From NCBI GenBank assembly GCA_002337005.1, contig DDFD01000019.1, positions 1 to 29,351 of the forward strand: DNA of 29,351 bases. Reading direction: 5' to 3'. This DNA comes from Flavobacteriales bacterium UBA1937. GTDB taxonomy: Bacteria; Bacteroidota; Bacteroidia; Flavobacteriales; Weeksellaceae. The notes under the pieces are model-generated. The model saw only the letters and a program-made list of their open reading frames with translations, was not told the origin of the DNA and did not search any database. This document shows, one piece after another, positions 7,372 through 15,220 of this stretch (position 1 is its first letter; each line of letters starts with the position of its first letter). Position numbers and translations under genes: made by a program.

Positions 7372-8073
7372 TTAATTTTTGGGTCTTACAGTTCTCTGCT
7401 CAATTCGTTTTTCGTAATTTTCGCCTTGGAAAATTCTGTGTACGTAAATTCCAGGGGTGTGAATTTGGTCTGGATCTAGTTCGCCAGCTTCTACCAATTC
7501 TTCTACTTCGGCAATCGTGATTTTACCAGCCATTGCCATCATTGGATTAAAATTTCTGGCGGTAGATTTATAAATAAGATTTCCTGCGGTATCACCTTTC
7601 CAAGCTTTTACGATGGCAAAATCTGCATCAAAAGCATATTCTAAAAGATAATCTTTCCCGTTAAAATTTCTAATTTCTTTACCTTCTGCTACTTCGGTTC
7701 CTACACCAGCTGGTGTAAAAATGGCAGGCATACCATAACCAGCAGCCATACATCGGGTTGCCAAAGTACCTTGCGGAATCAATTCTACGTCTAATTCACC
7801 AGAGAGTAGTTGGCGTTCGAACTCTGCATTTTCTCCTACGTAAGAAGAAATCATTTTTTTGATTTGTTTTTGATGGAGAAGTAATCCTAATCCGAAGTTA
7901 TCTACACCAGCATTATTAGAAATACAAGTGAGATTTTTTACATTCATTTTTACCAATTCAGCAATACAATTTTCGGGAATTCCGCATAAACCAAAACCTC
8001 CGAGCATAATGGTTGCGCCGTCTTTTATATCAGCACACGCCTCTGAAACGTTTTTTACTGTTTTGTTAATCAT
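7372..8073 (-). CDS. scoA: 3-oxoacid CoA-transferase subunit A
   Basis: The alpha subunit of the CoA-transferase, about 233 residues from the ATG at 8073 (MINKTVKNVSEACADIKDG). An upstream TTG at 8100 would add nine residues without family support, so the ATG was preferred. GGFGLCGIPENCI (25-37) is the CoA-binding glycine-rich signature; ISNNAGVDNFGLG, SYVGENAEFERQLLSGELDVELIPQGTLA and FTPAGVGT are typical of the family. It is transcribed just before subunit B. The 216 bases upstream to the hxlR stop are AT-rich, with no gene and no exact TANNTTTG promoter that I can find on this strand. Confidence 0.92.
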   Translation of the reverse strand: MINKTVKNVSEACADIKDGATIMLGGFGLCGIPENCIAELVKMNVKNLTCISNNAGVDNFGLGLLLHQKQIKKMISSYVGENAEFERQLLSGELDVELIPQGTLATRCMAAGYGMPAIFTPAGVGTEVAEGKEIRNFNGKDYLLEYAFDADFAIVKAWKGDTAGNLIYKSTARNFNPMMAMAGKITIAEVEELVEAGELDPDQIHTPGIYVHRIFQGENYEKRIEQRTVRPKN

Positions 8074-8289
8074 TAGATTTTCATTTTGCCTAAAATACAA
8101 ATTTTTTGAATTAGCAAAATGATTTATTATAAATTATCAGACTATACGCATTAAACTTTAAATATTAAAATTTTCATTAAGGTATTAATACTCATTAAGT
8201 TCTAATACGTCTAGTTTGGGAAATTATAAACAAAAAGAAAATTAAACATACTGTTTAAACGAGGCTAATTTTTTATAAATTTTTGTGTA

Positions 8290-8631
8290 TTACTTTCCAA
8301 TTATTTTTTTTCTGTGGTTTTGTCCCCAATCACGCAACGCTTTCATCACCTCAAATAAGGTTTTTGCGTGTTCTGTGATTTCATATTCAACTGTCGGTGG
8401 AAAAGTGTCGTAAACTGTCCGTTTAACAAGTTCATTGATTTCCAAATCTTTCAATTCTTTGCTCAGCATTTTGTCGCTGATGCCTTCAATTTCTCTTGTA
8501 ATTTGTTTGAAACGTTTTGCACCACCCGACAACGAAAACAATATAGGAAGTTTCCAATTTCCACTTAATGTTTCCATTGCATCTTTTATGGCACGAATGC
8601 CCGAAGCGTCGCATTTAATAGTGTTTTCCAT
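8290..8631 (-). CDS. HxlR-family transcriptional regulator
   Basis: A complete 113-residue winged-helix regulator of the HxlR family. It shows KCDASGIRAIKDAMETLSGNW, then KLPILFSLSGGAKRFKQITREIEGISDKMLSKELKDLE, the helix-turn-helix and wing. Cys7 lies where redox-sensing HxlR proteins such as HypR carry their reactive cysteine, so thiol or electrophile sensing is possible. It is divergent from a DoxX gene, and a pair of identical 14-base repeats between them is its likely operator. It is the only intact gene of a patch in which the next three genes are damaged. Confidence 0.9.
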   Translation of the reverse strand: MENTIKCDASGIRAIKDAMETLSGNWKLPILFSLSGGAKRFKQITREIEGISDKMLSKELKDLEINELVKRTVYDTFPPTVEYEITEHAKTLFEVMKALRDWGQNHRKKIIGK

Positions 8632-8658
8632 TATTCAAAATTACATTACTAACTTAAA

Positions 8659-8690
8659 GGTAAGTGCTTACTATTGGGTAAGTGCTTACT
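8659..8690. promoter_or_regulatory. Tandem repeat operator for HxlR
   Basis: GGTAAGTGCTTACT occurs exactly twice, at 8659-8672 and 8677-8690, 18 bases apart. Each copy holds the inverted half-sites GTAAG/CTTAC around TG. The repeats lie between hxlR and doxX and just upstream of the doxX promoter. Assignment to HxlR is by position and symmetry. Confidence 0.65.
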
Positions 8691-8709
8691 TTTTGATAGT
8701 AAATATAAA

Positions 8710-8717
8710 TAAATTTG
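8710..8717 (+). promoter_or_regulatory. -7 element of the doxX gene
   Basis: TAAATTTG is an exact TANNTTTG match; a TTTTG sits 14 bases upstream, a slightly short spacer, next to the operator repeats. The original doxX ATG at 8745 is 27 bases downstream. Confidence 0.55.
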
Positions 8718-8744
8718 TATCGTCAAACAAATAAACTAAAAAAG

Positions 8745-9107
8745 ATGAACAAAGAGAAAAAAATCTATTGAGCTGTAACCATTATAGCAATGGCATTAAT
8801 TGTTTTACCATCATATTTTGCACCTCGTGAATATTTAGTTGAAACTCTTCGCAGAATGCAATTTCCAAGTTATTTTGGATTAGAATTAGATATTCTAAAA
8901 ATTGTTGGTGCAATAGTGATTCTTATTCCTGCAATTCCAACAATGTTTAAAGAATGGTCGTATGTAGGATTTGGAATACTTTTGCTTTCAGCAAGTCTGG
9001 GGCATTGGCTTATTGATGGTTGGGCAAAAGGTGTTGCACCTCTTGTGCCTTTTGCTATCCTTGCAGTGTCTTACTATTATTTCAGGAAGCTGAATTATGC
9101 GAAATAA
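8745..9107 (+). pseudogene. DoxX-like membrane protein gene interrupted by in-frame TGA
   Basis: The natural start appears to be the ATG at 8745, which reads MNKEKKIY, then TGA at 8769-8771, then continues in the same frame as AVTIIAMALIVLPSYFAPREYL to the stop at 9107. DoxX-like proteins of this group start with a similar KKIYW segment, so TGG (Trp9) has probably mutated to TGA. The frame is otherwise intact, about 120 residues, with four hydrophobic helices expected. Re-initiation at the ATG at 8790 would give a 105-residue product lacking much of the first helix. It is divergent from hxlR and is probably its target. A sequencing error at 8771 is possible. Confidence 0.75.
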
Positions 9108-9219
9108 AATTTTAATTACAATTTTTGTGATGAATTGTTTTTCGGCTTGCGATTAGCAAGTCGAAAAACAAACAATTGTAGAAACAAGCATTATAACAAT
9201 AGAAAATAAAATATTATAA
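9097..9219 (+). pseudogene. Remnant of a small lipoprotein gene
   Basis: An ATG overlapping the end of the DoxX frame by 11 bases opens MRNKILITIFVMNCFSACD, a convincing lipoprotein signal with lipobox FSAC. TAG follows at 9154-9156, then the frame continues as QVEKQTIVETSIITIENKIL to TAA at 9217. The overlap suggests an operon with doxX. The remainder of the original gene is gone or was always short. A near-perfect inverted repeat of 16-base arms (9135-9150 and 9156-9171) covers the stop codon. The reading could be chance, since it rests mainly on the signal peptide. Confidence 0.45.
9135..9171. repeat. Near-perfect inverted repeat, 16-base arms
   Basis: TTGTTTTTCGGCTTGC pairs with GCAAGTCGAAAAACAA around the five-base loop GATTA, with one G-T type mismatch. 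No T run follows on either strand, and the A/T blocks are inside the stem, so it is a poor intrinsic terminator. Confidence 0.7.
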
Positions 9220-9232
9220 GGTATTGTAAAAA

Positions 9233-9607
9233 TTAAATTAGTGTCAATATTTCATCAAAAGAAAGTCTTGATTTTGGGGTTTTCTTAGGGTAGTTAAAGT
9301 CACTTTCTGCTCTATAATCTAATGATACAGTGGCAATTGAGGTCAGTCCTTTTTCTGTTAAGCCAAATTCTTCATCCAAAATTTTAACATCAATACCTTC
9401 CACAGGGCAAGCATCTATACCAAGCAGTGCAACACCTAGCAGAAATTGCCCAATATTAAGATATACTTGTTTCTCTAGCCAATGTTGCTCATCTTTCAAT
9501 AATTCTTTGTGAATATTACTAAATAAAGTTCTACCATCTTTGGTCATTTGTTTTATTTTATCATTAGGAAAGCGTCCTGCTTTGGCTTCGGATTCTGCAA
9601 TTTTATT
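9233..9607 (-). pseudogene. C-terminal remnant of an NfsB-like nitroreductase
   Basis: The frame aligns with the second half of E. coli NfsB, an oxygen-insensitive FMN-dependent NAD(P)H nitroreductase: compare LEKQVYLNIGQFLLGVALLGID, EEFGLTEKGLTS and the ending PKSRLSFDEI. Similarity continues upstream of the first ATG (9547) as ESEAKAGRFPNDKIKQM, and stops near 9600; an in-frame TAA lies at 9608-9610. The first half of the enzyme, including the RHSTKAF-type FMN phosphate site, is missing. The nearest intact neighbour to the right is the peptidase terminator at 9626. It is very probably a deletion remnant with no enzyme activity. Confidence 0.85.
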
Positions 9608-9625
9608 TTAAAATTATTATGTACC

Positions 9626-9660
9626 AAAAAACGCTCCCAAAATTAATTTTGAGAGCGTTT
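9626..9660 (-). terminator. Terminator of the M42 peptidase gene
   Basis: A long stem, AAACGCTC/GAGCGTTT, extends through the palindrome CAAAATTAATTTTG with a single internal mismatch. On the minus strand it ends in six T residues. It lies 20 bases past the peptidase stop and marks the border of the nitroreductase remnant. Confidence 0.85.
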
Positions 9661-9680
9661 AGCTTTGTTCAAAAGTATTT

Positions 9681-10754
9681 TTAAAAATATTTAAGATTCA
9701 TTTCTGGTTTTATCTTAAGAAGAGTCTCGTAGATAAGTTTAATAACATTGGCTACATCTTCCTTAGCTACCATTTCTACGGTGGTGTGCATGTATCTTAG
9801 CGGTAAAGAAATTAATGCAGAAGGAACGCCTCCATTAGAAAACGCAAAAGAATCAGTATCCGTACCTGTAGCTCTGCTCAGTGCATTTCTTTGGAAAGGA
9901 ATTTTCTTTTTCTTGGCAGTTTCTGTAATTAAATCTCTGATAATGTGGTGTACAGATGGTGCATAAGCAATTACAGGGCCATCACCGCATTTCATGTGAC
10001 CTTCCTTTTTTTTCTCAATCATTGGGGTAGTGGTGTCGTGCGTAACGTCTGTTACAATAGCAATGTTGGGTTTTATGGTTTGTGCAATCATTGTAGCGCC
10101 ATACAGACCCACTTCTTCTTGTACAGAATTGGTAATATACAATCCGAAAGGTAATTTTTTCTTGTTTTCTTTCAGAAGTCTTGCAACTTCGGCAATCATA
10201 AATCCGCCCATTCTGTTATCTAGCGCTCTACAGACGAAATAGCGGTCATTCATTTCGAAAAATTCATCAGGATAGGTAATCATGCAACCCACATAAATTC
10301 CTAGATTTTCTACTTCTTCTTTAGTAGTACAGCCACAATCTATGAAAATATTTTCTATTTTAGGAGTAGGTTCGTTTTGATTGGCTCTCGTATGAATGGC
10401 TGGCCAACCAAATACCCCTTTTATGATGCCTTTTTTGCCGTGAATATGTACAATTTTTGATGGAGCTATCAATTGGTCTGAACCTCCGTTTCTAATCACG
10501 TAGATTAAACCATCATCTGTAATGTAATTTACATACCAAGAAATCTCATCAGCATGAGCTTCTATAACCACTTTAAATTCGGCTTCTGGATTAATGATTC
10601 CGTAAGCAGTACCATAATGGTCAACTTTTATTTCATCTACAAAAGGTTTAATGTATTCCGTCCAAACTTTTTGTCCGTTCTGCTCATAACCAGTTGGTGA
10701 AGCCGTATTAAGGTATTTTTCTAAAAATTTTAAGGATTTACTTTCAAATTTCAT
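9681..10754 (-). CDS. M42-family metallo-aminopeptidase
   Basis: A 357-residue cytoplasmic peptidase of family M42 (glutamyl aminopeptidase and TET-like enzymes), which trims N-terminal residues from peptides with two metal ions. The ligand set is complete: His67 in EAHADE, bridging Asp179 in CRALDNRMGG, the catalytic base and ligand pair Glu213-Glu214 in SVQEEVG, Asp236 in IVTDVTHD and His323 in RYMHTTVE. Family blocks SPTGYE near 19-24 and the GTDTDSFAFSNGGVPS stretch are present. It stands alone with its own terminator and starts 53 bases from the divergent DUF4294 gene. Substrate preference cannot be read from sequence; M42 members are often misnamed endoglucanases. Confidence 0.93.
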   Translation of the reverse strand: MKFESKSLKFLEKYLNTASPTGYEQNGQKVWTEYIKPFVDEIKVDHYGTAYGIINPEAEFKVVIEAHADEISWYVNYITDDGLIYVIRNGGSDQLIAPSKIVHIHGKKGIIKGVFGWPAIHTRANQNEPTPKIENIFIDCGCTTKEEVENLGIYVGCMITYPDEFFEMNDRYFVCRALDNRMGGFMIAEVARLLKENKKKLPFGLYITNSVQEEVGLYGATMIAQTIKPNIAIVTDVTHDTTTPMIEKKKEGHMKCGDGPVIAYAPSVHHIIRDLITETAKKKKIPFQRNALSRATGTDTDSFAFSNGGVPSALISLPLRYMHTTVEMVAKEDVANVIKLIYETLLKIKPEMNLKYF

Positions 10755-10807
10755 ATAAAGGAACGATTTTTGTGGTAAAATTAATCAATTTAATTTTCTT
10801 TTCAATA

Positions 10808-11518
10808 ATGAAATTTAGAAACGCACTCATAATTGTCCTTCTGCTACTTGGATTTACTCTAAATGCTCAGGTGGACACCATACAAGTAGAGCTAAAAGCA
10901 TTAAAAGATATCCCGAAAGATAAACTCAAAAAAGATGAGTTTGGCAATATCTACTATTATGACGAGAGACAGAAAGCCAGAATCTACGAAATAAACGGAG
11001 AAAAAGTAGTGGTGATGGATGAACTTATCTTAATGAATAAGCCACATTTTAACAATCAACTCGATAGAAATTTCTATTATTTCCTCAATAAAAAACTCAA
11101 TAGAGTATATCCTTATTTTATTACTGCTCTAGAACAGTATAGAGATATAGAAGACGAATTAGAGAAAATAGATAGTGAAAAAAGGCGTGTTTACATCAGA
11201 AAAAGACAAGAAGAATTGGCGAATCAATACGAAAAACAATTAAGAGATCTTACCACTACAGAAGGTAGAATTTTTGCTAAGTTAATGAACAGAGCTACCG
11301 GAAAAACAGTATATGAAATTATACGAGAATTACGTGGTGGCTGGAGTGCTTTTTGGTGGAATGTAAAAGGAAATTTGGCAGATGTAGATATTAAACAACC
11401 CTATGATCCCTATGCCGTGAGAGAGGACGCTTTTGTAGAATCTCTGTTGCTATCTAATTGGAATTTAGGCTATTTACAGCCGTATGAAGGTTACAGAGAT
11501 TTTAAAATTAAAAAATAA
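10808..11518 (+). CDS. DUF4294 domain protein, exported
   Basis: A 236-residue protein of the DUF4294 family, found in Bacteroidota and of unknown function. The ATG at 10808 was chosen because it gives a clean signal peptide (MKFRNALIIVLLLLGFTLNAQ); an ATG 36 bases upstream would put extra residues ahead of it. The mature part has a highly charged helix near 120-160 with several Arg/Lys and Glu, and the family-type segment FAKLMNRATGKTVYEIIREL followed by RGGWSAFWWN. It is most likely periplasmic or outer-membrane associated. The S1/P1 nuclease gene begins 2 bases after its stop, so they form an operon. Confidence 0.85.
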   Translation: MKFRNALIIVLLLLGFTLNAQVDTIQVELKALKDIPKDKLKKDEFGNIYYYDERQKARIYEINGEKVVVMDELILMNKPHFNNQLDRNFYYFLNKKLNRVYPYFITALEQYRDIEDELEKIDSEKRRVYIRKRQEELANQYEKQLRDLTTTEGRIFAKLMNRATGKTVYEIIRELRGGWSAFWWNVKGNLADVDIKQPYDPYAVREDAFVESLLLSNWNLGYLQPYEGYRDFKIKK

Positions 11519-11520
11519 AA

Positions 11521-12312
11521 ATGAAATTATTATTCAGAATTCTGATTTTTGCTTTTGTGCTGCAATCTGCGGAAGCATACTCTTGGGGAACTACAGGTCA
11601 TAGAACCATTGCAGAAATTGCAGAACACCATCTTACCAATAAATCTAAAAGAAAACTTAGAAAAATTTTAGGAGACCAAAAATTAGCTTATTACGCTAAT
11701 TGGCCAGATTTTGTAAAGTCTGATTCTCTTAAAAGATACAAGGAAACAGAAATTTGGCATTATGTAAATGTAACTCCCAAACTTGGTTTTTCTGATTTTG
11801 AGAAAGAACTGAAACAAATGACTGTTCCTAATCTTTATTCTGCTATTCAGAAGCAAGAAGCTATTATTAAAGACAAAAATTCTTCTAAAGCCGATAAAGA
11901 AGTCGCAGTGATATTCTTGATTCATTTGTTAGGAGATTTGCATCAGCCATTTCACATAGGTAGAGCAGAAGACCAAGGCGGAAACTTAATACCTCTTACG
12001 TTTTTTAAAGAACCTACCAATCTGCACAGTCTTTGGGATACCAAATTGGTAGATTTTCAAAAGTATTCTTACACAGAGTACGCTACCGTTTTAGACAATA
12101 AATCTAAAGATGAGGTAAATAAAATTCAGTCAGGAACATTAGAAGATTGGCTTTTTGAAAGCTATAATAGGGCTGCAAAAATCTACAACCAAACCCCTAT
12201 TAACGGAAATTACAGTTATGATTATAACTACAAATTTTCAGGAATTATGGAAGATCAACTTCTAAAAGGAGGTCTTAGATTAGCTAAAGTATTGAACGAA
12301 ATATTACAATAA
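11521..12312 (+). CDS. S1/P1-family zinc nuclease, exported
   Basis: A 263-residue secreted or periplasmic nuclease of the S1/P1 family, which degrades single-stranded DNA and RNA and acts as a 3'-nucleotidase. The signal peptide ends near residue 19-21, which leaves Trp22 at or close to the mature N-terminus, as the fold requires. All nine expected trinuclear zinc ligands can be placed: Trp22, His27, Asp63, His80, His135, Asp139, His145, His169 and Asp173; spacing in HLLGDLHQPFH and NLHSLWD matches fungal P1. A role in phosphate or nucleotide scavenging is likely. It runs into the convergent Nudix gene with a 9-base overlap of coding ends. Confidence 0.92.
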   Translation: MKLLFRILIFAFVLQSAEAYSWGTTGHRTIAEIAEHHLTNKSKRKLRKILGDQKLAYYANWPDFVKSDSLKRYKETEIWHYVNVTPKLGFSDFEKELKQMTVPNLYSAIQKQEAIIKDKNSSKADKEVAVIFLIHLLGDLHQPFHIGRAEDQGGNLIPLTFFKEPTNLHSLWDTKLVDFQKYSYTEYATVLDNKSKDEVNKIQSGTLEDWLFESYNRAAKIYNQTPINGNYSYDYNYKFSGIMEDQLLKGGLRLAKVLNEILQ

Positions 12313-12720
12313 TTTTTCTTTCAGTTTTTGAAATACAATTTTATCAATGGGTAAAGGCAATGGATTTTCTTCGTGTAGGGAAATCCATTTTACATTTTCT
12401 ATGCTATCATCTAGTATTTTTAAATCTTCTAAATTGAGGATATTTACCGTATAATAAATAGTGAGCAATTGCTCATTTTCTCTAAATCTAGAAACCAAAA
12501 AATCTTCTTGAGTATAAAAATGTTCTACAACTTCTATTTTTAGGTTGAGTTCTTCAGCAAACTCACGGTGGAGACATTCTATAGTTCCTTCCCCGAATTC
12601 TAAACCTCCACCAGGTAATTTGATTAGTTTTTCGCCAGCATATCCTTCGTCTAGCGCCATTAATTCATTTTTTTTGTTCAAATAAATGGCATACACTCTT
12701 ATATTTATTTTATCAATCAT
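12304..12720 (-). CDS. Nudix hydrolase
   Basis: A 138-residue Nudix protein that hydrolyses a nucleoside diphosphate linked to some other moiety. The Nudix box runs from Gly38 to Leu60 (GGLEFGEGTIECLHREFAEE), with the metal-binding REFAEE intact and Asn59 where the consensus has Gly. Substrate cannot be predicted. Its last 9 bases overlap the 3' end of the convergent S1/P1 nuclease, and no terminator hairpin is seen between them, so the two transcripts are likely to overlap. Confidence 0.9.
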   Translation of the reverse strand: MIDKINIRVYAIYLNKKNELMALDEGYAGEKLIKLPGGGLEFGEGTIECLHREFAEELNLKIEVVEHFYTQEDFLVSRFRENEQLLTIYYTVNILNLEDLKILDDSIENVKWISLHEENPLPLPIDKIVFQKLKEKLL

Positions 12721-12770
12721 ATTATTATATTTTTTAAAAATTTAAAACTTTAACCAACATCCATTACTCA

Positions 12771-13454
12771 TCATCTAACATCCATCAAAACCGCATTTAT
12801 CATTTCTCTTTTTCCTTTTGGTCCTTCTAATTTACTAACATCAAAGTTTAATTCTTGCAAAATTCTCCTTACGCTACCTTTAGAAGAGTAGGTAGTAAGC
12901 AAACCGCCAGTACTCATTTTGTTTCTTACCATTTCAAAAAGAGATTTTTCCCAAAGGTCGGGTTGTACTTTCGCCCCAAAACAATCATAGTAAACCAAAT
13001 TTATAAGAGGTAAATCTAGATTTTCTAGGTCAAAGAAATCACATTGAAATTTAGTGAAAGTAAAATTAGGTAAAATTTTGTGAGATTTATTCCATTCTAA
13101 GGCGTGAAGCTGGTGGTAGATTTTTTCGAAGTTTTCAAAATTGAAATGCTCAGGATAATTAAGTTCTTTTATTTCGTGTTCGGTAACAGGATATTTTTCT
13201 AGGGTAAAGTAATTGATAACGTGATTTTTATCTTTTTTCAAAAATTCATTAATTGTAACTAAAGCATTTAGACCAGTGCCAAAACCAAGTTCTAGAATAT
13301 TGATTTCATAATTTTTAACCTTATTTATTCCGTTTTTTATAAATACATGTTCTGCTTCCTGAAGTGCACCATTGTGAGAATGATAACCTTCTTGCAGTTC
13401 ATCAATAAATAACGTTTTACTACCATCTGCTGTGGTTTTTATTTCTCTTTTCAA
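12771..13454 (-). CDS. mnmD: tRNA 5-methylaminomethyl-2-thiouridine methyltransferase MnmD
   Basis: A 227-residue stand-alone MnmD, equivalent to the methyltransferase half of E. coli MnmC. It completes mnm5s2U34 in the wobble position of tRNAs using S-adenosylmethionine. The family block GYHSHNGALQEAEHVFI is at 23-39, the SAM-binding ELGFGTGLNAL at 55-65, and VYYDCFGAKVQPDLW near 154-168. The FAD-dependent MnmC1 domain is absent, as usual in this phylum. It lies upstream of the Nudix gene on the same strand with a 50-base gap, and is divergent from ilvE. Confidence 0.9.
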   Translation of the reverse strand: MKREIKTTADGSKTLFIDELQEGYHSHNGALQEAEHVFIKNGINKVKNYEINILELGFGTGLNALVTINEFLKKDKNHVINYFTLEKYPVTEHEIKELNYPEHFNFENFEKIYHQLHALEWNKSHKILPNFTFTKFQCDFFDLENLDLPLINLVYYDCFGAKVQPDLWEKSLFEMVRNKMSTGGLLTTYSSKGSVRRILQELNFDVSKLEGPKGKREMINAVLMDVR

Positions 13455-13483
13455 AGCAATTTTTTTTCAAAAATAATTTAAAA

Positions 13484-13514
13484 TTTTGATATTAAAAAAA
13501 TTATATTAAATTTG
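13484..13514 (+). promoter_or_regulatory. Promoter of ilvE
   Basis: TTTTG at 13484-13488, an 18-base spacer and TAAATTTG at 13507-13514 match the Bacteroidota pattern. The ilvE start is 25 bases downstream. No attenuator-like leader is seen. Confidence 0.7.
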
Positions 13515-13539
13515 TAGAAAATCATATAAAATTTTAAAA

Positions 13540-14613
13540 ATGATAATTCAAAAAACTTCAAACCCAAGAATTTCGAGCTTTGATCCAAATAATTTCTCTT
13601 TTGGAACTACTTTTGGAGATCATATGCTTATTTGTGAATATGAAAATGGAGCTTGGGGAGAACCGAAAATTATGCCTTATGGTCCGCTTCCGATTACACC
13701 AGCTAATATGACTTTCAATTACGGACAAGCTTGTTTTGAAGGAATGAAGGCTTACAAAGATGAAAATGATGAGGTTTTTCTTTTTAGACCTGAGAAAAAT
13801 TTTGCTAGAATAAACAAGTCTGCTAAAAGATTAGCAATGCCAGAAATTCCTGAACATGTTTTTATGGATGGGCTTAAAGCTTTGATTGATATTGATAGAA
13901 ATTGGGTACCAAAAGGTGAGGGGAAATCTCTATACATTCGTCCTTTAATTTTTGCGACCGAAGAAACGCTTAAAGCTAGAATTTCTACTAAATATATGTT
14001 TGCAATTGTAACTTCTCCTGCTCAGATGTATTATGCAGAACCTGTTGCTGTAAAGGTTTCTGAGCATTATTCTCGTTCTGCGGAAGGTGGGGTAGGCTTT
14101 GCTAAAGCTGCTGGTAATTATGCTGGTAGTTTTTATCCTACACAATTAGCAAATGACGAAGGTTATGACCAGTTAATCTGGACAGATGATGCTACACATA
14201 CTAAGTTTGAAGAAAGTGGTACAATGAATGTTTTTGTAAGAATAGGAAATACCATTAAAACGCCTAATACCTCAGAAAAAATTCTAGACGGTGTTACCAG
14301 AGATTCTTTCTTAAAATTAGCAGAAAGCAAAGGATATGAAGTAAAAGTAGGTGATGTTTTGGTAGAAGAGGTAAAAGAAGCAGCTAAAAATGGAACTTTA
14401 AAAGAAGCTTGGGGAGTTGGTACAGCTGTGGTAACTACTATTTTTAAACAAATTGCTTTTGGTACAGAACAATTTAATTTACCTGTTCTTTCTGAAGAAG
14501 AAAGTTATGCATTATTGCTTAAAAAAGCATTGGTAGATATTCAAACCAATAAGTCAGAAGACCCATTTGGTTGGAGAGTTAAAGTAGAAAAAGAAATTCT
14601 AGAAACCGTATAG
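13540..14613 (+). CDS. ilvE: Branched-chain amino acid aminotransferase
   Basis: A 357-residue class IV PLP aminotransferase that makes or breaks down valine, leucine and isoleucine with glutamate and 2-oxoglutarate. Length and sequence fit the larger BCAT type found in eukaryotes and many bacteria. Blocks are MTFNYGQACFEGMKAY (57-72), LYIRPLIFATEE, the PLP lysine Lys189 in GFAKAAGNYAGS, and FEESGTMNVFV (223-233). It forms a single-gene unit with a clear promoter and terminator; no ilv or leu biosynthesis genes are adjacent. Confidence 0.93.
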   Translation: MIIQKTSNPRISSFDPNNFSFGTTFGDHMLICEYENGAWGEPKIMPYGPLPITPANMTFNYGQACFEGMKAYKDENDEVFLFRPEKNFARINKSAKRLAMPEIPEHVFMDGLKALIDIDRNWVPKGEGKSLYIRPLIFATEETLKARISTKYMFAIVTSPAQMYYAEPVAVKVSEHYSRSAEGGVGFAKAAGNYAGSFYPTQLANDEGYDQLIWTDDATHTKFEESGTMNVFVRIGNTIKTPNTSEKILDGVTRDSFLKLAESKGYEVKVGDVLVEEVKEAAKNGTLKEAWGVGTAVVTTIFKQIAFGTEQFNLPVLSEEESYALLLKKALVDIQTNKSEDPFGWRVKVEKEILETV

Positions 14614-14634
14614 TTTCTAGTTGATTAAAAATAT

Positions 14635-14664
14635 AAACCGAGGAAAACTTTTTCTCGGTTTTTT
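14635..14664 (+). terminator. Terminator after ilvE
   Basis: AAACCGAG (14635-14642) pairs with CTCGGTTT (14654-14661), with an AAAA/TTTT extension inside, then more T residues. It lies 21 bases after the ilvE stop. Confidence 0.85.
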
Positions 14665-14704
14665 CGTTTTATTTTCTAAGATATTATTATTTTCGCAGCA
14701 GATT

Positions 14705-15214
14705 ATGAAAAAAGCAATTGTTTTTTCTCTCTTTTTGATTATTTCTTGTGCTAAAAACACACAAGTTCATCCGCCTGTTGGTGGTGTTCTTACTGAAAAA
14801 GATTTGGAAATTTCTAAAAATAGAGCTAAAAATCTAAATCTGATGGAAAGAAATCAAATAAAAGATTGGATAAGTCATCAGAAAGAAAAATTTTATTCTA
14901 CAGGTCTTAATTATTGGATTGATATAGAGAATTTGGAACAAAGAGAAAAGAAAAGAGATGGTGATTTTGTTTCTTATCAGTATGATTTGTATGATTTTAA
15001 CCAAGAGAAATTATATACAAAACCTACTAAAAATACAGAAGTAGAACTAGGTAAATATGAAGAATTAAAAGCAGTGGATGATGCAGTAAGATTTATGAAA
15101 AAGGGAGAAGAGGCTACGCTTCTTGTGCCTTCTGTTTTGGCTTTCGGTACTTATGGCGATGATGAAAAAATTCCAAATGATATGCCTGTGATTATTAAAC
15201 TAAAAATTTTATAA
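14705..15214 (+). CDS. gldI: GldI-like FKBP-type lipoprotein
   Basis: A 169-residue lipoprotein resembling the gliding-motility protein GldI of Flavobacterium, an FKBP-fold peptidyl-prolyl isomerase. The ATG at 14705 gives MKKAIVFSLFLIISC with lipidated Cys15; an upstream ATG at 14621 would run through the ilvE terminator and was rejected. The region RDGDFVSYQYDLYDFNQEKL, then AVRFMKKGEEATLLVPSVLAFGTYGDDEKIPNDMPVIIKL, follows the FKBP order, but the usual YGxxGAGGVIPPNA loop is replaced by YGDDEKIPNDM as in GldI, so isomerase activity is uncertain. It is followed after 6 bases by a second isomerase. Whether the organism glides is not known; non-gliding relatives also keep this gene. Confidence 0.75.
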   Translation: MKKAIVFSLFLIISCAKNTQVHPPVGGVLTEKDLEISKNRAKNLNLMERNQIKDWISHQKEKFYSTGLNYWIDIENLEQREKKRDGDFVSYQYDLYDFNQEKLYTKPTKNTEVELGKYEELKAVDDAVRFMKKGEEATLLVPSVLAFGTYGDDEKIPNDMPVIIKLKIL

Positions 15215-15220
15215 AACGAT

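Noticed and set aside
9135..9171. Hairpin considered as an intrinsic terminator for the DoxX gene
   Set aside because: The T and A blocks lie within the arms in the wrong orientation and no T run follows the stem on either strand.
9945..10242. Several open frames opposite the M42 peptidase and other conserved genes
   Set aside because: They lack family features and mirror the codons of well-supported genes on the other strand.
9681..10754. Naming the M42 protein an endoglucanase
   Set aside because: The metal ligands are those of aminopeptidases; the cellulase name in this family is a historical error.
14621..14704. Upstream ATG for the GldI-like gene
   Set aside because: It would translate through the ilvE terminator hairpin and place a second hydrophobic segment before the clear lipoprotein signal.
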